From NCBI RefSeq assembly GCF_004341945.1, contig NZ_SMBP01000003.1, positions 62,001-126,000 on the forward strand: a stretch of 64,000 bases of DNA, read 5' to 3'. Of the stretch, positions 18,588 through 27,894 are shown piece after piece. Each line of letters begins with the position of its first letter. Position 1 is the first letter of the stretch. Origin of the DNA: Longicatena caecimuris. GTDB taxonomy: Bacteria; Bacillota_I; Bacilli_A; Erysipelotrichales; Erysipelotrichaceae. The translations under genes and the position numbers were made by a program. The notes below the pieces were generated by a model that made no database searches, had not been told where the DNA came from, and saw nothing but the letters and a program-made list of their open reading frames with translations.

Positions 18588-20054
18588 ATGTATCATATTA
18601 CCGATATAAAAAAGATGGAACGTTGTGAACGTTTGTTTTGGTTAAGTAGAAGAGTTCAAAAGTCATTTACTCCTTATGTGCAATATACAGAAAGTATGAC
18701 TTCGCTGATGAAAGAACGTCTGTTGTTGCCAAATGATTGTTTTGAAGGACAGGCAAATGATGATCCTGCTTTAGCGTTGCAGGCTTTCGCAGAGAAAAAG
18801 CCATTGGTCAATGCCCGTTTTGCATATGAAGATTTACGTATCAAAGTTCCTGTACTTATACAGGAGGAAGGTAAGACCATCCTGTATATGAGTTATCGCA
18901 GCTGTTACCCTAAGGAACAGGAAGCTCAATATATCGCCGATATCATTGCGGTGTTGCAATTGTTGGATATTAGAATAGATGAAATCTATGCCATTCATTT
19001 GAATGCGGAGTATATACGGGGAAAAACATTAGATGTACATGCATTACTTACCATCAGTGATCATTTTTATAATTCACATAATCGCCCTGGTAAAAATATT
19101 TTTCAGCTTGTACAAATGAAACTGCGAGATATTCGCCCATTGCTTGAGAATATGCGTATATTAGATGCATTGGATGAGATAAAACCAAAGCGGACATCGT
19201 TTTGTACTAGAGGAAATAAATGTTCTTTTTATAAAGAATGTTTTCAAGAAGAAAGTCAACCTGGCGCTATTACTAATCTAGTTCAATCACAGCATAAATA
19301 TGCGATGAAAGAAGAGGGAATCCAACGTTTAAAGGATGCCGATCTTGATCGTATTGAAGGAACACGCCATCAATATGCCCAGATCATGGCGGATACATAT
19401 GGCGGGCTGTATGTGGATGTTGCCGCTTTAAAAACTTGGCGCAAAGATCATATCAGTTATCCCCTTTCTTATCTGGATTTTGAATGGGAAACGTATGCCT
19501 TTCCACCTTATGAAGGAATGAAGCCTTTTGATGTTTTGACCTTTCAGTTCAGCCTCCATGTTGAAGAGGAAAAAGGAAAGACATTACAACATACTGGTTT
19601 TATCGGTGAGAAAGATTGTCGCCTTGCCTTTATAGAAGCTTTGTTAGCAAGTGTACCGAAAATGGGAACGATTTTAGTTTATAATATGGAGGGGGCTGAG
19701 AAACTGCGCTTGGTACAATTGGCCCAACAGTTTCCGCAATATGAAAAAGCTTTGATGCAGATATGGGAACGCATGGTGGATTTATCCCTGCCTTTTTCCA
19801 CCGGAAATGTTTATGATGTACGTATGGCAGGTCTGTTTTCTTTAAAGACGTTGGTGCCGATTTTCAGTTCTTATCATTATGAAGATTTGGCCATTTCTTA
19901 TGGATTAGATGCGGTAGCAAAATGGCGGGAGTATCAAGAAAGTGAAGGTACTAAGAAACAACAAATCTATGAGGAGTTAACACAATATTGTGCAATGGAT
20001 ACTTATGCAGAATATATCGTCTATCATGCTTTAGAAGGATTTATGGATGTTTAA
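18588..20054 (+). CDS. DUF2779 protein with Cas4/AddB-like cysteine pattern and RNase H-like domain
   Basis: A 488-residue protein. The N-terminal part starts MYHITDIKKMERCERLFWL, with Cys13 placed as in Cas4/AddB-type PD-(D/E)XK nucleases. A three-Cys cluster, CTRGNKCSFYKEC, comes near residue 207. Together these four cysteines could hold an iron-sulfur cluster. The C-terminal DUF2779 part has YLDFEWETYAFPP (acidic DxE), ILVYNMEGAEKLRL, MVDLSLPF and a final CAMDTYAEY, a 3'-5' exonuclease (RNase H-like) layout. The function is not established; a nucleic-acid role is inferred from these motifs. The ATG at 18588 (1 bp after the WYL stop) is chosen over the in-frame GTG at 18573, which lies inside the regulator gene. 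Confidence 0.8.
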   Translation: MYHITDIKKMERCERLFWLSRRVQKSFTPYVQYTESMTSLMKERLLLPNDCFEGQANDDPALALQAFAEKKPLVNARFAYEDLRIKVPVLIQEEGKTILYMSYRSCYPKEQEAQYIADIIAVLQLLDIRIDEIYAIHLNAEYIRGKTLDVHALLTISDHFYNSHNRPGKNIFQLVQMKLRDIRPLLENMRILDALDEIKPKRTSFCTRGNKCSFYKECFQEESQPGAITNLVQSQHKYAMKEEGIQRLKDADLDRIEGTRHQYAQIMADTYGGLYVDVAALKTWRKDHISYPLSYLDFEWETYAFPPYEGMKPFDVLTFQFSLHVEEEKGKTLQHTGFIGEKDCRLAFIEALLASVPKMGTILVYNMEGAEKLRLVQLAQQFPQYEKALMQIWERMVDLSLPFSTGNVYDVRMAGLFSLKTLVPIFSSYHYEDLAISYGLDAVAKWREYQESEGTKKQQIYEELTQYCAMDTYAEYIVYHALEGFMDV

Positions 20055-20901
20055 GCGACTGCAACGTAGTGATTATGAGATGATCTTAGCAATGATCATC
20101 TTTGGCACACTTGCTCCATTTGTACGCAATGTAGCAACATCCAGTGCCACCATAGCTTTTTCAAGAACCTTGTTGGGAGCTATCGTATTGCAAATTATGC
20201 TCCTTTTTAAACGACAGACGCATTCTTTAGCGAAAGGTGAAAGAAAGCTTATGGTATTATCTGCAGCTGCGTTAGCCGGTAATTGGATTTTTTTATTTGA
20301 AAGCTATCGTTATGTCAGTGTGTCCATAGCAACCATGCTGTATTATACAGCTCCTATATTGGCTTTGTTATTATCTTTTATATTCTTTCATGAGCCACTT
20401 ACCAAACGTCAAATAGGATGTTTTATATTAACCTTGATTGGCTGTATTCTCATTTCATGGCAACCACAAAGTGCATTTAACTTACGTGGTGTGATTATGG
20501 GATTATGTGCTGCTTTCTGTTATGCAATGATTTTATTACTACAACGTTTTCGAAAGCCGATGCCTGGATTATTATTGACAAGTTGGCAGTTATCGATTGC
20601 GGCCATCCTACTTGGCATATATTTAGTAATAAGTAAAGATACCACCATGTTACATATATCGTTAGCCCAACTTCCCTGGTTGTTATGCATTGGTATTGTT
20701 CATACTGCATTGGCGTATTATTTATATTTTCATGCATTGGCTCACTTAGCTTTAGCACGTAGTGCATTATATAGTTATCTCGATCCGTTGACTGCTATAT
20801 TACTATCTTTTCTAATCTTGCAAGAATCGTGTACAGGAATGCAGGGAAGTGGAATCGTCTTATTATTTAGTGCTATGCTCTTATATTCATATCAGAAATG
20901 A
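20047..20901 (+). CDS. EamA/DMT-family transporter
   Basis: A 284-residue membrane protein with ten predicted helices in two EamA repeats. In the first half, RYVSVSIATMLYYTAPILALLLSFIFFHEPLTKRQ is the typical DMT motif; the second half mirrors it with ARSALYSYLDPLTAILLSFLILQES. Such proteins export or exchange small metabolites and amino acids. The start overlaps the preceding gene's end by 8 bp, with AGAAGG seven bases upstream, so it is part of the same operon. Substrate unknown. Confidence 0.9.
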   Translation: MFKRLQRSDYEMILAMIIFGTLAPFVRNVATSSATIAFSRTLLGAIVLQIMLLFKRQTHSLAKGERKLMVLSAAALAGNWIFLFESYRYVSVSIATMLYYTAPILALLLSFIFFHEPLTKRQIGCFILTLIGCILISWQPQSAFNLRGVIMGLCAAFCYAMILLLQRFRKPMPGLLLTSWQLSIAAILLGIYLVISKDTTMLHISLAQLPWLLCIGIVHTALAYYLYFHALAHLALARSALYSYLDPLTAILLSFLILQESCTGMQGSGIVLLFSAMLLYSYQK

Positions 20902-20910
20902 GGTGTCAAT

Positions 20911-21837
20911 ATGCTGTATCGATTAGAACAAAAAATGATTCCTATTACACTAGATGATGTCAATGATACCGTGTTATGTGCAGGCGTATATCGCATGGCG
21001 GAAATGGAACCATTACTTGCCCATTTTGGCTTTGCCCCACAGACATTGCGGGAATTGAAAGAACATCATCAGCATACGGTTAATAAGTTAGATGCTTATT
21101 TTGGTTATTGCTTTGGTCTTGTGCATGAAATTATAAAACAGGATGAAGAACTTTCTTTTATTCATATTGGTGTATATTTTAAAAAGAACCTCATCTTACT
21201 AGTTTGTGAAGATGAAAAAGCATTGCAGCGATTTCAACACAGGTTAGAGTTAATACCAAACACCAGTTATAGCCTAGAACATGTTTTGGCTATTCTTTTA
21301 GAAAGTGTTTTGGCACCTATGCATCCTCTATTTGAATCTATTGAGAATACAATCATGCAGATGGAAGAAGATATTTTGAGTATGCAAAAGGTGACGATGA
21401 CTGCCAATATCATGAAGATTCGTCGTGAAATCACGATGCTGTCACATTACTTTGCACAAATGATGGATATCGCCGAGGAGTTACAACAAGATGAAAATGA
21501 TCTATTTCAAAAAGATCAGTTGCATCATATTCGTATTTTTGCCGATCGTGTGCAACGCTATGAACAAAGCGTGCAAATGCTAAAAGATTACATCATACAA
21601 GTACGCGAATTGCAGCAGTCACAATATGATTTGAATCTAAACCGTATGATGTATGTTTTTACGATCGTAACCATCATCTTTTTACCTCTTACATTGATTG
21701 TTGGATGGTATGGCATGAACTTTACGACTATGCCGGAATTAACATGGCGCTATGGCTATCTTTTCGTGATTGCTTTATCACTCATTACGATTGTTGGTTG
21801 TATCTGGTATTTTAAGAAAAAAGATATCTTACAATAG
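20911..21837 (+). CDS. CorA-family divalent cation transporter
   Basis: A 308-residue protein with a cytoplasmic N-terminal domain, a long helical stalk (about residues 135-245, ending SQYDLNLNRMMYVFTIVTIIFLPLTLIVG) and two C-terminal helices. The essential GMN motif is present in YGMNFTTMPE. CorA forms a pentameric channel for Mg2+ and sometimes Co2+ or Ni2+. The protein is near normal length. It follows the EamA gene by 9 bp with the GAGGTG site, and is the last gene of the operon. Confidence 0.93.
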   Translation: MLYRLEQKMIPITLDDVNDTVLCAGVYRMAEMEPLLAHFGFAPQTLRELKEHHQHTVNKLDAYFGYCFGLVHEIIKQDEELSFIHIGVYFKKNLILLVCEDEKALQRFQHRLELIPNTSYSLEHVLAILLESVLAPMHPLFESIENTIMQMEEDILSMQKVTMTANIMKIRREITMLSHYFAQMMDIAEELQQDENDLFQKDQLHHIRIFADRVQRYEQSVQMLKDYIIQVRELQQSQYDLNLNRMMYVFTIVTIIFLPLTLIVGWYGMNFTTMPELTWRYGYLFVIALSLITIVGCIWYFKKKDILQ

Positions 21838-22049
21838 GAGCAGATGAAAAATGTGTATGGTGTTAAGAAAAAGCGATAAGAGTAATTGTATAATTGATGC
21901 AGAAGAGCGCATTGGTTATTCTTTTCTAGATTCAAGATTGGTTATAAAATGAATACGAGAAAAAGGCTTTTACGATACAATATTCTATCCAATCAAATAC
22001 AGCATTCTTTTGCCCCTGATATTTCATCGGTATGAAGAAAAGATTTTAT

Positions 22050-22074
22050 AGCAGCACTCGCTGCTTTTTTTTTG
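22050..22074 (+). terminator. Rho-independent terminator after corA
   Basis: AGCAGC-ACTC-GCTGCT stem followed by nine T residues. Confidence 0.85.
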
Positions 22075-22092
22075 TAAACTCATAAAATTATC

Positions 22093-22106
22093 TTGAAAAT
22101 TTTCAA
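22093..22106 (+). promoter_or_regulatory. Palindrome upstream of the ABC-cassette promoter
   Basis: TTGAAAATTTTCAA is a perfect 14-bp palindrome ending seven bases before the predicted -35 (22113-22118). It could bind a dimeric regulator. It may also occur by chance in AT-rich DNA. Confidence 0.4.
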
Positions 22107-22112
22107 AGAGTT

Positions 22113-22141
22113 ATGAAAAAACCATCATGTTGTGCTACAAT
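22113..22141 (+). promoter_or_regulatory. Promoter of the ABC cassette
   Basis: ATGAAA (22113-22118), 17 bp, TACAAT (22136-22141), 22 bp before the first permease ATG. Confidence 0.5.
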
Positions 22142-22163
22142 ATAAGAAAAGGGAAATGAGCAT

Positions 22164-24692
22164 ATGAAAAAGAGGGAACACACAAAGACACCTTTCCTGT
22201 TACGGTTAGGGTGTTTTTCAAAAATCGCATGTATATATAAAGCGCTGCATTATCAACAGCGTTTTCAGCAGTTTCTATTGATGATCCTTTTGTTATTTGC
22301 CATGTTATCGGTATCCATCAGCGTTAGTGTCTTTACGCGTAGTGATTCTATCGTAGCACGCATTGATCAGATGCATGCCACACATACCGCAATCATTTCC
22401 GATTCACCAAAAGGAATGTATAAGTTTTTAGATGTCATACAGAAAGAAGAGCATTGCTTTGACTATTATGAAAAGACAAGCGTCTTTCCGTATGCCCCAT
22501 ATCCAGGAAGCTCTATCCAAGGATCTTTCCCCTTGTATATTGAAGGCTATGTGAAAAGTGATGCTAACTATCCTTTATTGGATGGCAAACCTCTAGAAAA
22601 GCTAATAGGAAATGAAATTGCCATCACCCAAAGCTATGCCAAACAGCTGGAAGATAAAGGCATCCAGGTACTTGGTCATAAGGAAGTCATCAAAGATCCA
22701 CCCAATGGAAAAACGTATTCCTTTGTGATTGCTTCCATCATGGAATATCCCAACTATAACCAAGGGTATATCGGACAAAACGATATTAATAAAGTCGATA
22801 TGTTCACGATTGCCAAACCAGCCGTTGCAATTGGAAATTATGAAACAATCAAGAAGCTGGAAAAAGCCTCTATCTATGGCAATGCCATGGCAAAGATACG
22901 CTTTCATGATTATCATGAGCAGGATGAATATGACCTACGTTCACGCATGTATCTGGATTATACCTATATTACCGGAGAGATGGCTTCCTATCCTGATTTC
23001 CGTCTGTTAGCAGAAGAGATGAATGCGAATAAGATCATGAATGGGATCTTTCAGTTTGTATCGCTATGCGTTACCATCTGTATGCTAATCAGCTCTTGCT
23101 TTGTGCTTTATGCTTTTATGAAACGGAAGCTGATAAAGGATCAGGAAAAATTAAGCTTAATGTTTATGAATGGGGTTCGCCGTTTGAATATCCGCAATGC
23201 CTATTTGCTGGAAATCGTACAAATCTTTTTACAGGCCTTTATCATTCATCTTATCCTTCTGTTTATGATGCAATGGTTTCTGCATGTCTTGAACCGTTAT
23301 GATTTATTATTGCTGTTTACATTATCAATGAAAGGATGGCTCTTGATCATTGGCAGTACACTGTTATTTTTAGCAGCCTTGCTCTTTCAGGTAACACTGC
23401 AGGTACGTTCCTGTTTTAAAGGCAATTTGGTAACGGCAATACGCTCGCGCTCTTTGCATTTGAAACATCATAAGAGCATACACTATCGCTATCAAAGCTT
23501 ACAAATGGCGTTGCGTGATATCGTAACCACTCCATTTTCCAGCCTGCGCAGTGTCGTTTCTTTGGCCTTCGTGTTTGTGACCTTGCTGGTATTAAGTGGT
23601 ACTTCTACCATCTTATTTCATCTATATACACCAGAAACGTTTGGTTTATCTTTCGATTATATGTTAAAAGGACCTATCTCCTTTTCATCTTTTACAAAGC
23701 TGCAAAAAACATATCTGGATGAAGATTTCGTGTTTGTCGCTGCGGAAAGTGCAGATACCAGTGTCTATCGTTGTTTTATGGTCGATGATCGCAGCAATCG
23801 CGATGAAAATCTCTATCATTATTATCCGGGATTATTGATGATCATGGATGGACCTTTGGATAAATTTCTTCCTTTACGAAAGGGAACCTATCCACAGGAA
23901 GCCAATGAGCAGCACTTAGGTGAGCGTGCCTTTGAGTTACAATATGGCATGACGACCAGACGTTTAGAACATGATTTTGGCTTATACACCATGCAAGATA
24001 AAAAGGTGGCACAAGATGATACATTACGTACGAAAACTTATGTAGAGTATAGTCTTAATCATTACTTATCCGCATCCCAGTTACATGGCTTTACAGAATC
24101 CATTATCAATAATGGGTATATTACATTCTTTCGCGCAAAGCGAAGACCTTTAAATACCTATTGGTATCCGGAAATTCCAACGACATTGCTACGCTTAAAG
24201 GATGAAAAGCAAGCAGCTACTTTTGAAACGACATGTAAGCAACAAGGAATCACTTATGTTCGCTACAAGGATATCTTAGATGTGCTGCAGGAGAATAACA
24301 ATGCCTTACAAGCACGCTTATTTGCTATTATGGCAGGAGTTGCCAGCTTAACGATCTTAGTTGGCTGTATGACGATGTATGCAAATGTCCAAAGTGACAT
24401 CGAAGAAAAACGTCGGGAAGAAGGCTATCTGTTAAAACTGGGCTGGCAAAGAAACATGCAAAAGAAACGATTGCTGTTGCATGAAATTATTTTGCTGGTT
24501 ATGGCGTTCTTGCTGGGGTTATTGCTATATGCGGTATTCAAACTACCTTATTTTGCTATTTTGCGTGATTATCTAGGTTTATATACGTTGCCATCCGCAT
24601 ATTCAATAATGCCATGGCTAATGGCCTTGTTATGTGCAGGCGGTGTCTTACTGTTATTGGTTATCGGAAGACATCGTGGAAGGGAGATATAA
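22164..24692 (+). CDS. FtsX/MacB-type ABC transporter permease 1
   Basis: An 842-residue permease. The layout is one helix (about 36-57), an extracellular domain (58-290), three helices (about 293-317, 345-370, 385-410), then a fifth helix (460-485), a second extracellular domain (490-710) and three final helices. This is two FtsX units in tandem. It shares with permeases 2 and 3 the motifs YTPETFGLSFDY, GFTESIINNGY and DFRLLAEE. Unlike them it has about 23 extra N-terminal residues. Such permeases do not form classical channels but move or extract lipids, lipoproteins or peptides from the membrane. The ATPase gene starts 1 bp after its stop. The BceB layout (ten helices, single large domain) does not fit. 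Confidence 0.88.
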   Translation: MKKREHTKTPFLLRLGCFSKIACIYKALHYQQRFQQFLLMILLLFAMLSVSISVSVFTRSDSIVARIDQMHATHTAIISDSPKGMYKFLDVIQKEEHCFDYYEKTSVFPYAPYPGSSIQGSFPLYIEGYVKSDANYPLLDGKPLEKLIGNEIAITQSYAKQLEDKGIQVLGHKEVIKDPPNGKTYSFVIASIMEYPNYNQGYIGQNDINKVDMFTIAKPAVAIGNYETIKKLEKASIYGNAMAKIRFHDYHEQDEYDLRSRMYLDYTYITGEMASYPDFRLLAEEMNANKIMNGIFQFVSLCVTICMLISSCFVLYAFMKRKLIKDQEKLSLMFMNGVRRLNIRNAYLLEIVQIFLQAFIIHLILLFMMQWFLHVLNRYDLLLLFTLSMKGWLLIIGSTLLFLAALLFQVTLQVRSCFKGNLVTAIRSRSLHLKHHKSIHYRYQSLQMALRDIVTTPFSSLRSVVSLAFVFVTLLVLSGTSTILFHLYTPETFGLSFDYMLKGPISFSSFTKLQKTYLDEDFVFVAAESADTSVYRCFMVDDRSNRDENLYHYYPGLLMIMDGPLDKFLPLRKGTYPQEANEQHLGERAFELQYGMTTRRLEHDFGLYTMQDKKVAQDDTLRTKTYVEYSLNHYLSASQLHGFTESIINNGYITFFRAKRRPLNTYWYPEIPTTLLRLKDEKQAATFETTCKQQGITYVRYKDILDVLQENNNALQARLFAIMAGVASLTILVGCMTMYANVQSDIEEKRREEGYLLKLGWQRNMQKKRLLLHEIILLVMAFLLGLLLYAVFKLPYFAILRDYLGLYTLPSAYSIMPWLMALLCAGGVLLLLVIGRHRGREI

Positions 24693-24693
24693 T

Positions 24694-25413
24694 ATGATTG
24701 ATGTAAAAAACTTGCGAAAATCTTATCAGACGCAAGATAAGATCGTTGAAATCTTGAAAGGTATCAATATTCATGTAAATCCCGGTGATTTTATGATCAT
24801 CATGGGGGAAAGCGGCAGTGGAAAGACGACCTTTCTGAACTGTGTTTCCGGTTTTGATACGATTGATGAGGGAAGTATTGAAATTGGTGGCACTAAGCTA
24901 AATGAAATCAAAGGCAAAGCGTTAGAACAATTGCGTTTGCATCAGTTTGGTTTTATCTTTCAGGACAATTATTTGATTGATAATTTAACAATCTTAGAAA
25001 ACGTAGCGATTACTCGTTTGCAATACGATGCGAAAGCGTATGAAAAAGCAATTGAATTATTGAAGAAGGTGCATATTGATCATTTAAAGGATAACTATCC
25101 ATCTCAGGTGTCCGGAGGAGAGAAACAGCGTTGTGCGATTGCCAGAGCCTTGGTAAATGAACCAAAGATCTTGTTTGCGGATGAACCAACCGCAGCCTTG
25201 GATCGACAGACTGCTGATGAAATCATGAACATCTTAAGTGAGTTGAATAAACAAGGACAAACGATCTTGATGGTAACTCATAGTCCGCGAATTGCCGCAT
25301 ATGGAACAAGAATGGTGTTTGTGGAAAGTGGGGTATTTGAATGCGATGAAGCCTTTACCGGTGATGATCTAGAAGCCAACTATCAGCGAGTGATGGAAAT
25401 CACGGAGCGCTAA
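24694..25413 (+). CDS. ABC transporter ATPase 1 (MacB/LolD type)
   Basis: A 239-residue ATPase with Walker A GESGSGKTT, Q-loop FQDNYLID, signature VSGGEKQR, Walker B ILFADEPTAALD and the switch His in VTHS. It belongs to the LolD/MacB/BceA branch that partners FtsX permeases. Its sequence differs from ATPase 2 (27895-28614) at only about three residues. AGGGAG stands before the ATG at 24694, 1 bp after permease 1. It can presumably drive permeases 1 and 2 between which it lies. Confidence 0.95.
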   Translation: MIDVKNLRKSYQTQDKIVEILKGINIHVNPGDFMIIMGESGSGKTTFLNCVSGFDTIDEGSIEIGGTKLNEIKGKALEQLRLHQFGFIFQDNYLIDNLTILENVAITRLQYDAKAYEKAIELLKKVHIDHLKDNYPSQVSGGEKQRCAIARALVNEPKILFADEPTAALDRQTADEIMNILSELNKQGQTILMVTHSPRIAAYGTRMVFVESGVFECDEAFTGDDLEANYQRVMEITER

Positions 25414-25452
25414 GCTTATGAAACTTGTATATAAAACGTTGCATCAGAAACA
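24694..25452 (+). repeat. Long direct repeat, copy 1 (ATPase gene plus start of permease 2)
   Basis: A 759-bp stretch nearly identical to 27895-28653. It covers the whole ATPase gene, the GCTT spacer and the first twelve codons or so of the following permease. Identity stops sharply on both sides. Confidence 0.92.
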
Positions 25453-27889
25453 GATGTTTACACATGGCTTATTGATCGTACTGCTGTTTTTATCTATGCT
25501 GTCTTTACAAGTAACCTGCACGGTTTTTACGAAGAATCAAAGCATGGCAAAACGTATTGAACATTTAGATGTTGCCACAACAACCATCTTCAGCAGTCCT
25601 TCGATGAATTTTGATACGTATCTGAAAGAATATCAGGAACAAGGTAAATTTAACTTCACGTATGAAAAAGGTAGTGCATGGCCATACCTGCCTTATTCAA
25701 CTAGCTGGATGCAGTCAAAATTTCCATTATATTTAGAAAGCTATATTCAAAGTGATGATGCATACCCTTTGTTAGAAGGAAAGCCATGCAAAGAATTAAA
25801 GGGTAATCAGATTGCCGTTATGAACGGCTATGCCAATGCTTTACGAAAACAAGGCATAGAACCCTTGCATCATCAAATTAGTATTCAAGATGATATGGGA
25901 AATGCGCATACCTTTCAAATTGAAAGCATCCTATATTATACAAACTATGAAGATGGCTATGTGAATCATAAAAATGAAGACGCAATAAAAGATTATCAAA
26001 TCTTACCACCGGCTGTTGGTATCGTAAAACAAGAAACTTTGCAAAACTTACGTAATGAGATTATCAAAGCCAAAGGAGAAGGTGCGACAGGGGCCTTCAG
26101 TACGATGTTAAAAGTACGTTTTGATAGTTATGATATGCAGGATGAATATGAATTTCGCCAGGATGCTTTAGATACCTATTATATGTCATCGGCAGATTTT
26201 CGTTTATTGGCGGATGAATTAAATGGCAATCGAGTACAAGATGCTATCTTCCGTTTTGTGTCAATGAGTGTAACGGCATGTTTATTGCTAAGCTGCTTAT
26301 TTGTTCTATATGCCTTTTTAAAGCGGAAACTGCTGGATGATCAGGAAAAATTAAGTATTCTTGTCATCAATGGCATCACCAAACGCAATATCCAAAGAGC
26401 TTATGATCTGGAATATGGACGATTGTTTGTATTCGCAATCCTTTATCTAATCCTTTTTGATCTTTTCACATATCTTGTTCTTCAGCAGCAAAGTGATTAT
26501 ATTTTGCGCTTACTATTTACCATGTCATGGGAAACGGCAAAATGGTTGTTACCTTTATTAGTTGCTTTCATCATTGTTTTAATGCTGATGATTCGTTGGC
26601 AAGTGCATCGCTGCTTCCATGGCAATTTATTTCGACAAATCAAAGGAAAACATCTGTCGGTAAAACGGAAACGACGTGTCATCAGTTATCGCTTTCAGCC
26701 ACTGCATATGGCAATGCGACAATTTCAGACAGATCCATTTATGGGAATACGGAATATCTTCTCTTTAGCCGTTATTTTCTTAACGATCCTGCTTTTGTCC
26801 ATGACGCAAGGAATCTTATCACATTTGTATACACCGGCTACCTTTGGCTTACAATTTGATTATCAAATAGCTGCGGGTATGCCTTATGATGATTATGAAA
26901 AAATCAAACCATATATAAAAGAATATGCACTTCTAGAGATGAACAAAGAAGAAAATGGTATTATGAAAGAATATATGGTAAATGATCGCAGTACACGCGA
27001 GAGTGTAGATTTTCGTTATTTTCCGGGGATGCGTTTGGTATTAACCGGAGATTTGGATGAATTTCTTCCATTACGAGAAGGCTCTTATCCACGGATTCCG
27101 GATGAAAAACATAACGGAATAGATTATTCCAAAGAGCGTGCCATGGTGCCGCGGCGCATTCAATATGATTTTGATAAATATATCGCCAATTCGGATTATG
27201 TAAATCAACATCCTGAATATGCCAATGATACGTATGCCGAATTTGTCGAAGGCTTTTCCGTTCATGGCGCAGCGATTTATGGTTTTACAGAATCCATTAT
27301 GAATCAAGGCTATGTCGCTTTTACATCGCGAAGAAAAAGTCCGGTTGACAAAGTCCATTATCCATATCTTCCTAAGATGTTGGTAAAGGTCAAGGATGAG
27401 AAAGCAAAAGCAGATATGGAAAAGATGATGAAACAAAGTGCATTAACGTATGATTCTTATGATAGCGTCTTAGCGATGCTGCAGGAAAATAATGATGAAT
27501 TGAACCAGAAGCTGCGATATGTCATGAGTGTTGTCTTTGGAATGGAAATCCTTGTGTTAGCCATTACGCTATACGCCAATGTCATGGCCGATAAGGCGCA
27601 GCAAAAAGCGATGTATACATGTTTTGCACGCATCGGTGTTAAGAACAGCTTGCGTCGGCGCAAAGAATTTTCTTATGAAGCGTTGATGCTGCTTCTGGCC
27701 TTTCTTATGACGGCGTTGCTGTATATACTTGTACAATATCCGTATTTTAATGTATTAGGCATTTATCTTGGTGTATATGAATTACCTTCATCGTTAAGCA
27801 TGATGCCTATGCTGATGGTAATCTTCGTTATCGTATTAAGCGCAGGAATGCTGTTTTATGGAAAAGCGCAGCATAAAAAGGAAGGGTGA
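25418..27889 (+). CDS. FtsX/MacB-type ABC transporter permease 2
   Basis: An 823-residue permease with the same tandem FtsX layout as its neighbours. It starts MKLVYKTLHQKQMFTHGLL, with no N-terminal extension. Shared motifs include DFRLLADELNGN, YTPATFGLQFDYQI, PLREGSYPRI, GFTESIMNQGYVAF and a final LGVYELPSSLSMMP. It is clearly closer to permease 3 than to permease 1. The start lies 4 bp after the ATPase 1 stop. The substrate is unknown. The large paired extracellular domains suggest contact with a cell-wall or extracellular ligand. Confidence 0.9.
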   Translation: MKLVYKTLHQKQMFTHGLLIVLLFLSMLSLQVTCTVFTKNQSMAKRIEHLDVATTTIFSSPSMNFDTYLKEYQEQGKFNFTYEKGSAWPYLPYSTSWMQSKFPLYLESYIQSDDAYPLLEGKPCKELKGNQIAVMNGYANALRKQGIEPLHHQISIQDDMGNAHTFQIESILYYTNYEDGYVNHKNEDAIKDYQILPPAVGIVKQETLQNLRNEIIKAKGEGATGAFSTMLKVRFDSYDMQDEYEFRQDALDTYYMSSADFRLLADELNGNRVQDAIFRFVSMSVTACLLLSCLFVLYAFLKRKLLDDQEKLSILVINGITKRNIQRAYDLEYGRLFVFAILYLILFDLFTYLVLQQQSDYILRLLFTMSWETAKWLLPLLVAFIIVLMLMIRWQVHRCFHGNLFRQIKGKHLSVKRKRRVISYRFQPLHMAMRQFQTDPFMGIRNIFSLAVIFLTILLLSMTQGILSHLYTPATFGLQFDYQIAAGMPYDDYEKIKPYIKEYALLEMNKEENGIMKEYMVNDRSTRESVDFRYFPGMRLVLTGDLDEFLPLREGSYPRIPDEKHNGIDYSKERAMVPRRIQYDFDKYIANSDYVNQHPEYANDTYAEFVEGFSVHGAAIYGFTESIMNQGYVAFTSRRKSPVDKVHYPYLPKMLVKVKDEKAKADMEKMMKQSALTYDSYDSVLAMLQENNDELNQKLRYVMSVVFGMEILVLAITLYANVMADKAQQKAMYTCFARIGVKNSLRRRKEFSYEALMLLLAFLMTALLYILVQYPYFNVLGIYLGVYELPSSLSMMPMLMVIFVIVLSAGMLFYGKAQHKKEG

Positions 27890-27894
27890 ACAGT

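Larger units (their letters stand above)
21838..22163. other. 326-bp intergenic region before the ABC cassette
   Basis: No supported gene. The first 200 bp hold only short, stop-interrupted frames. The second part holds a terminator (22050-22074), a palindrome (22093-22106) and a promoter (22113-22141). Confidence 0.6.
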
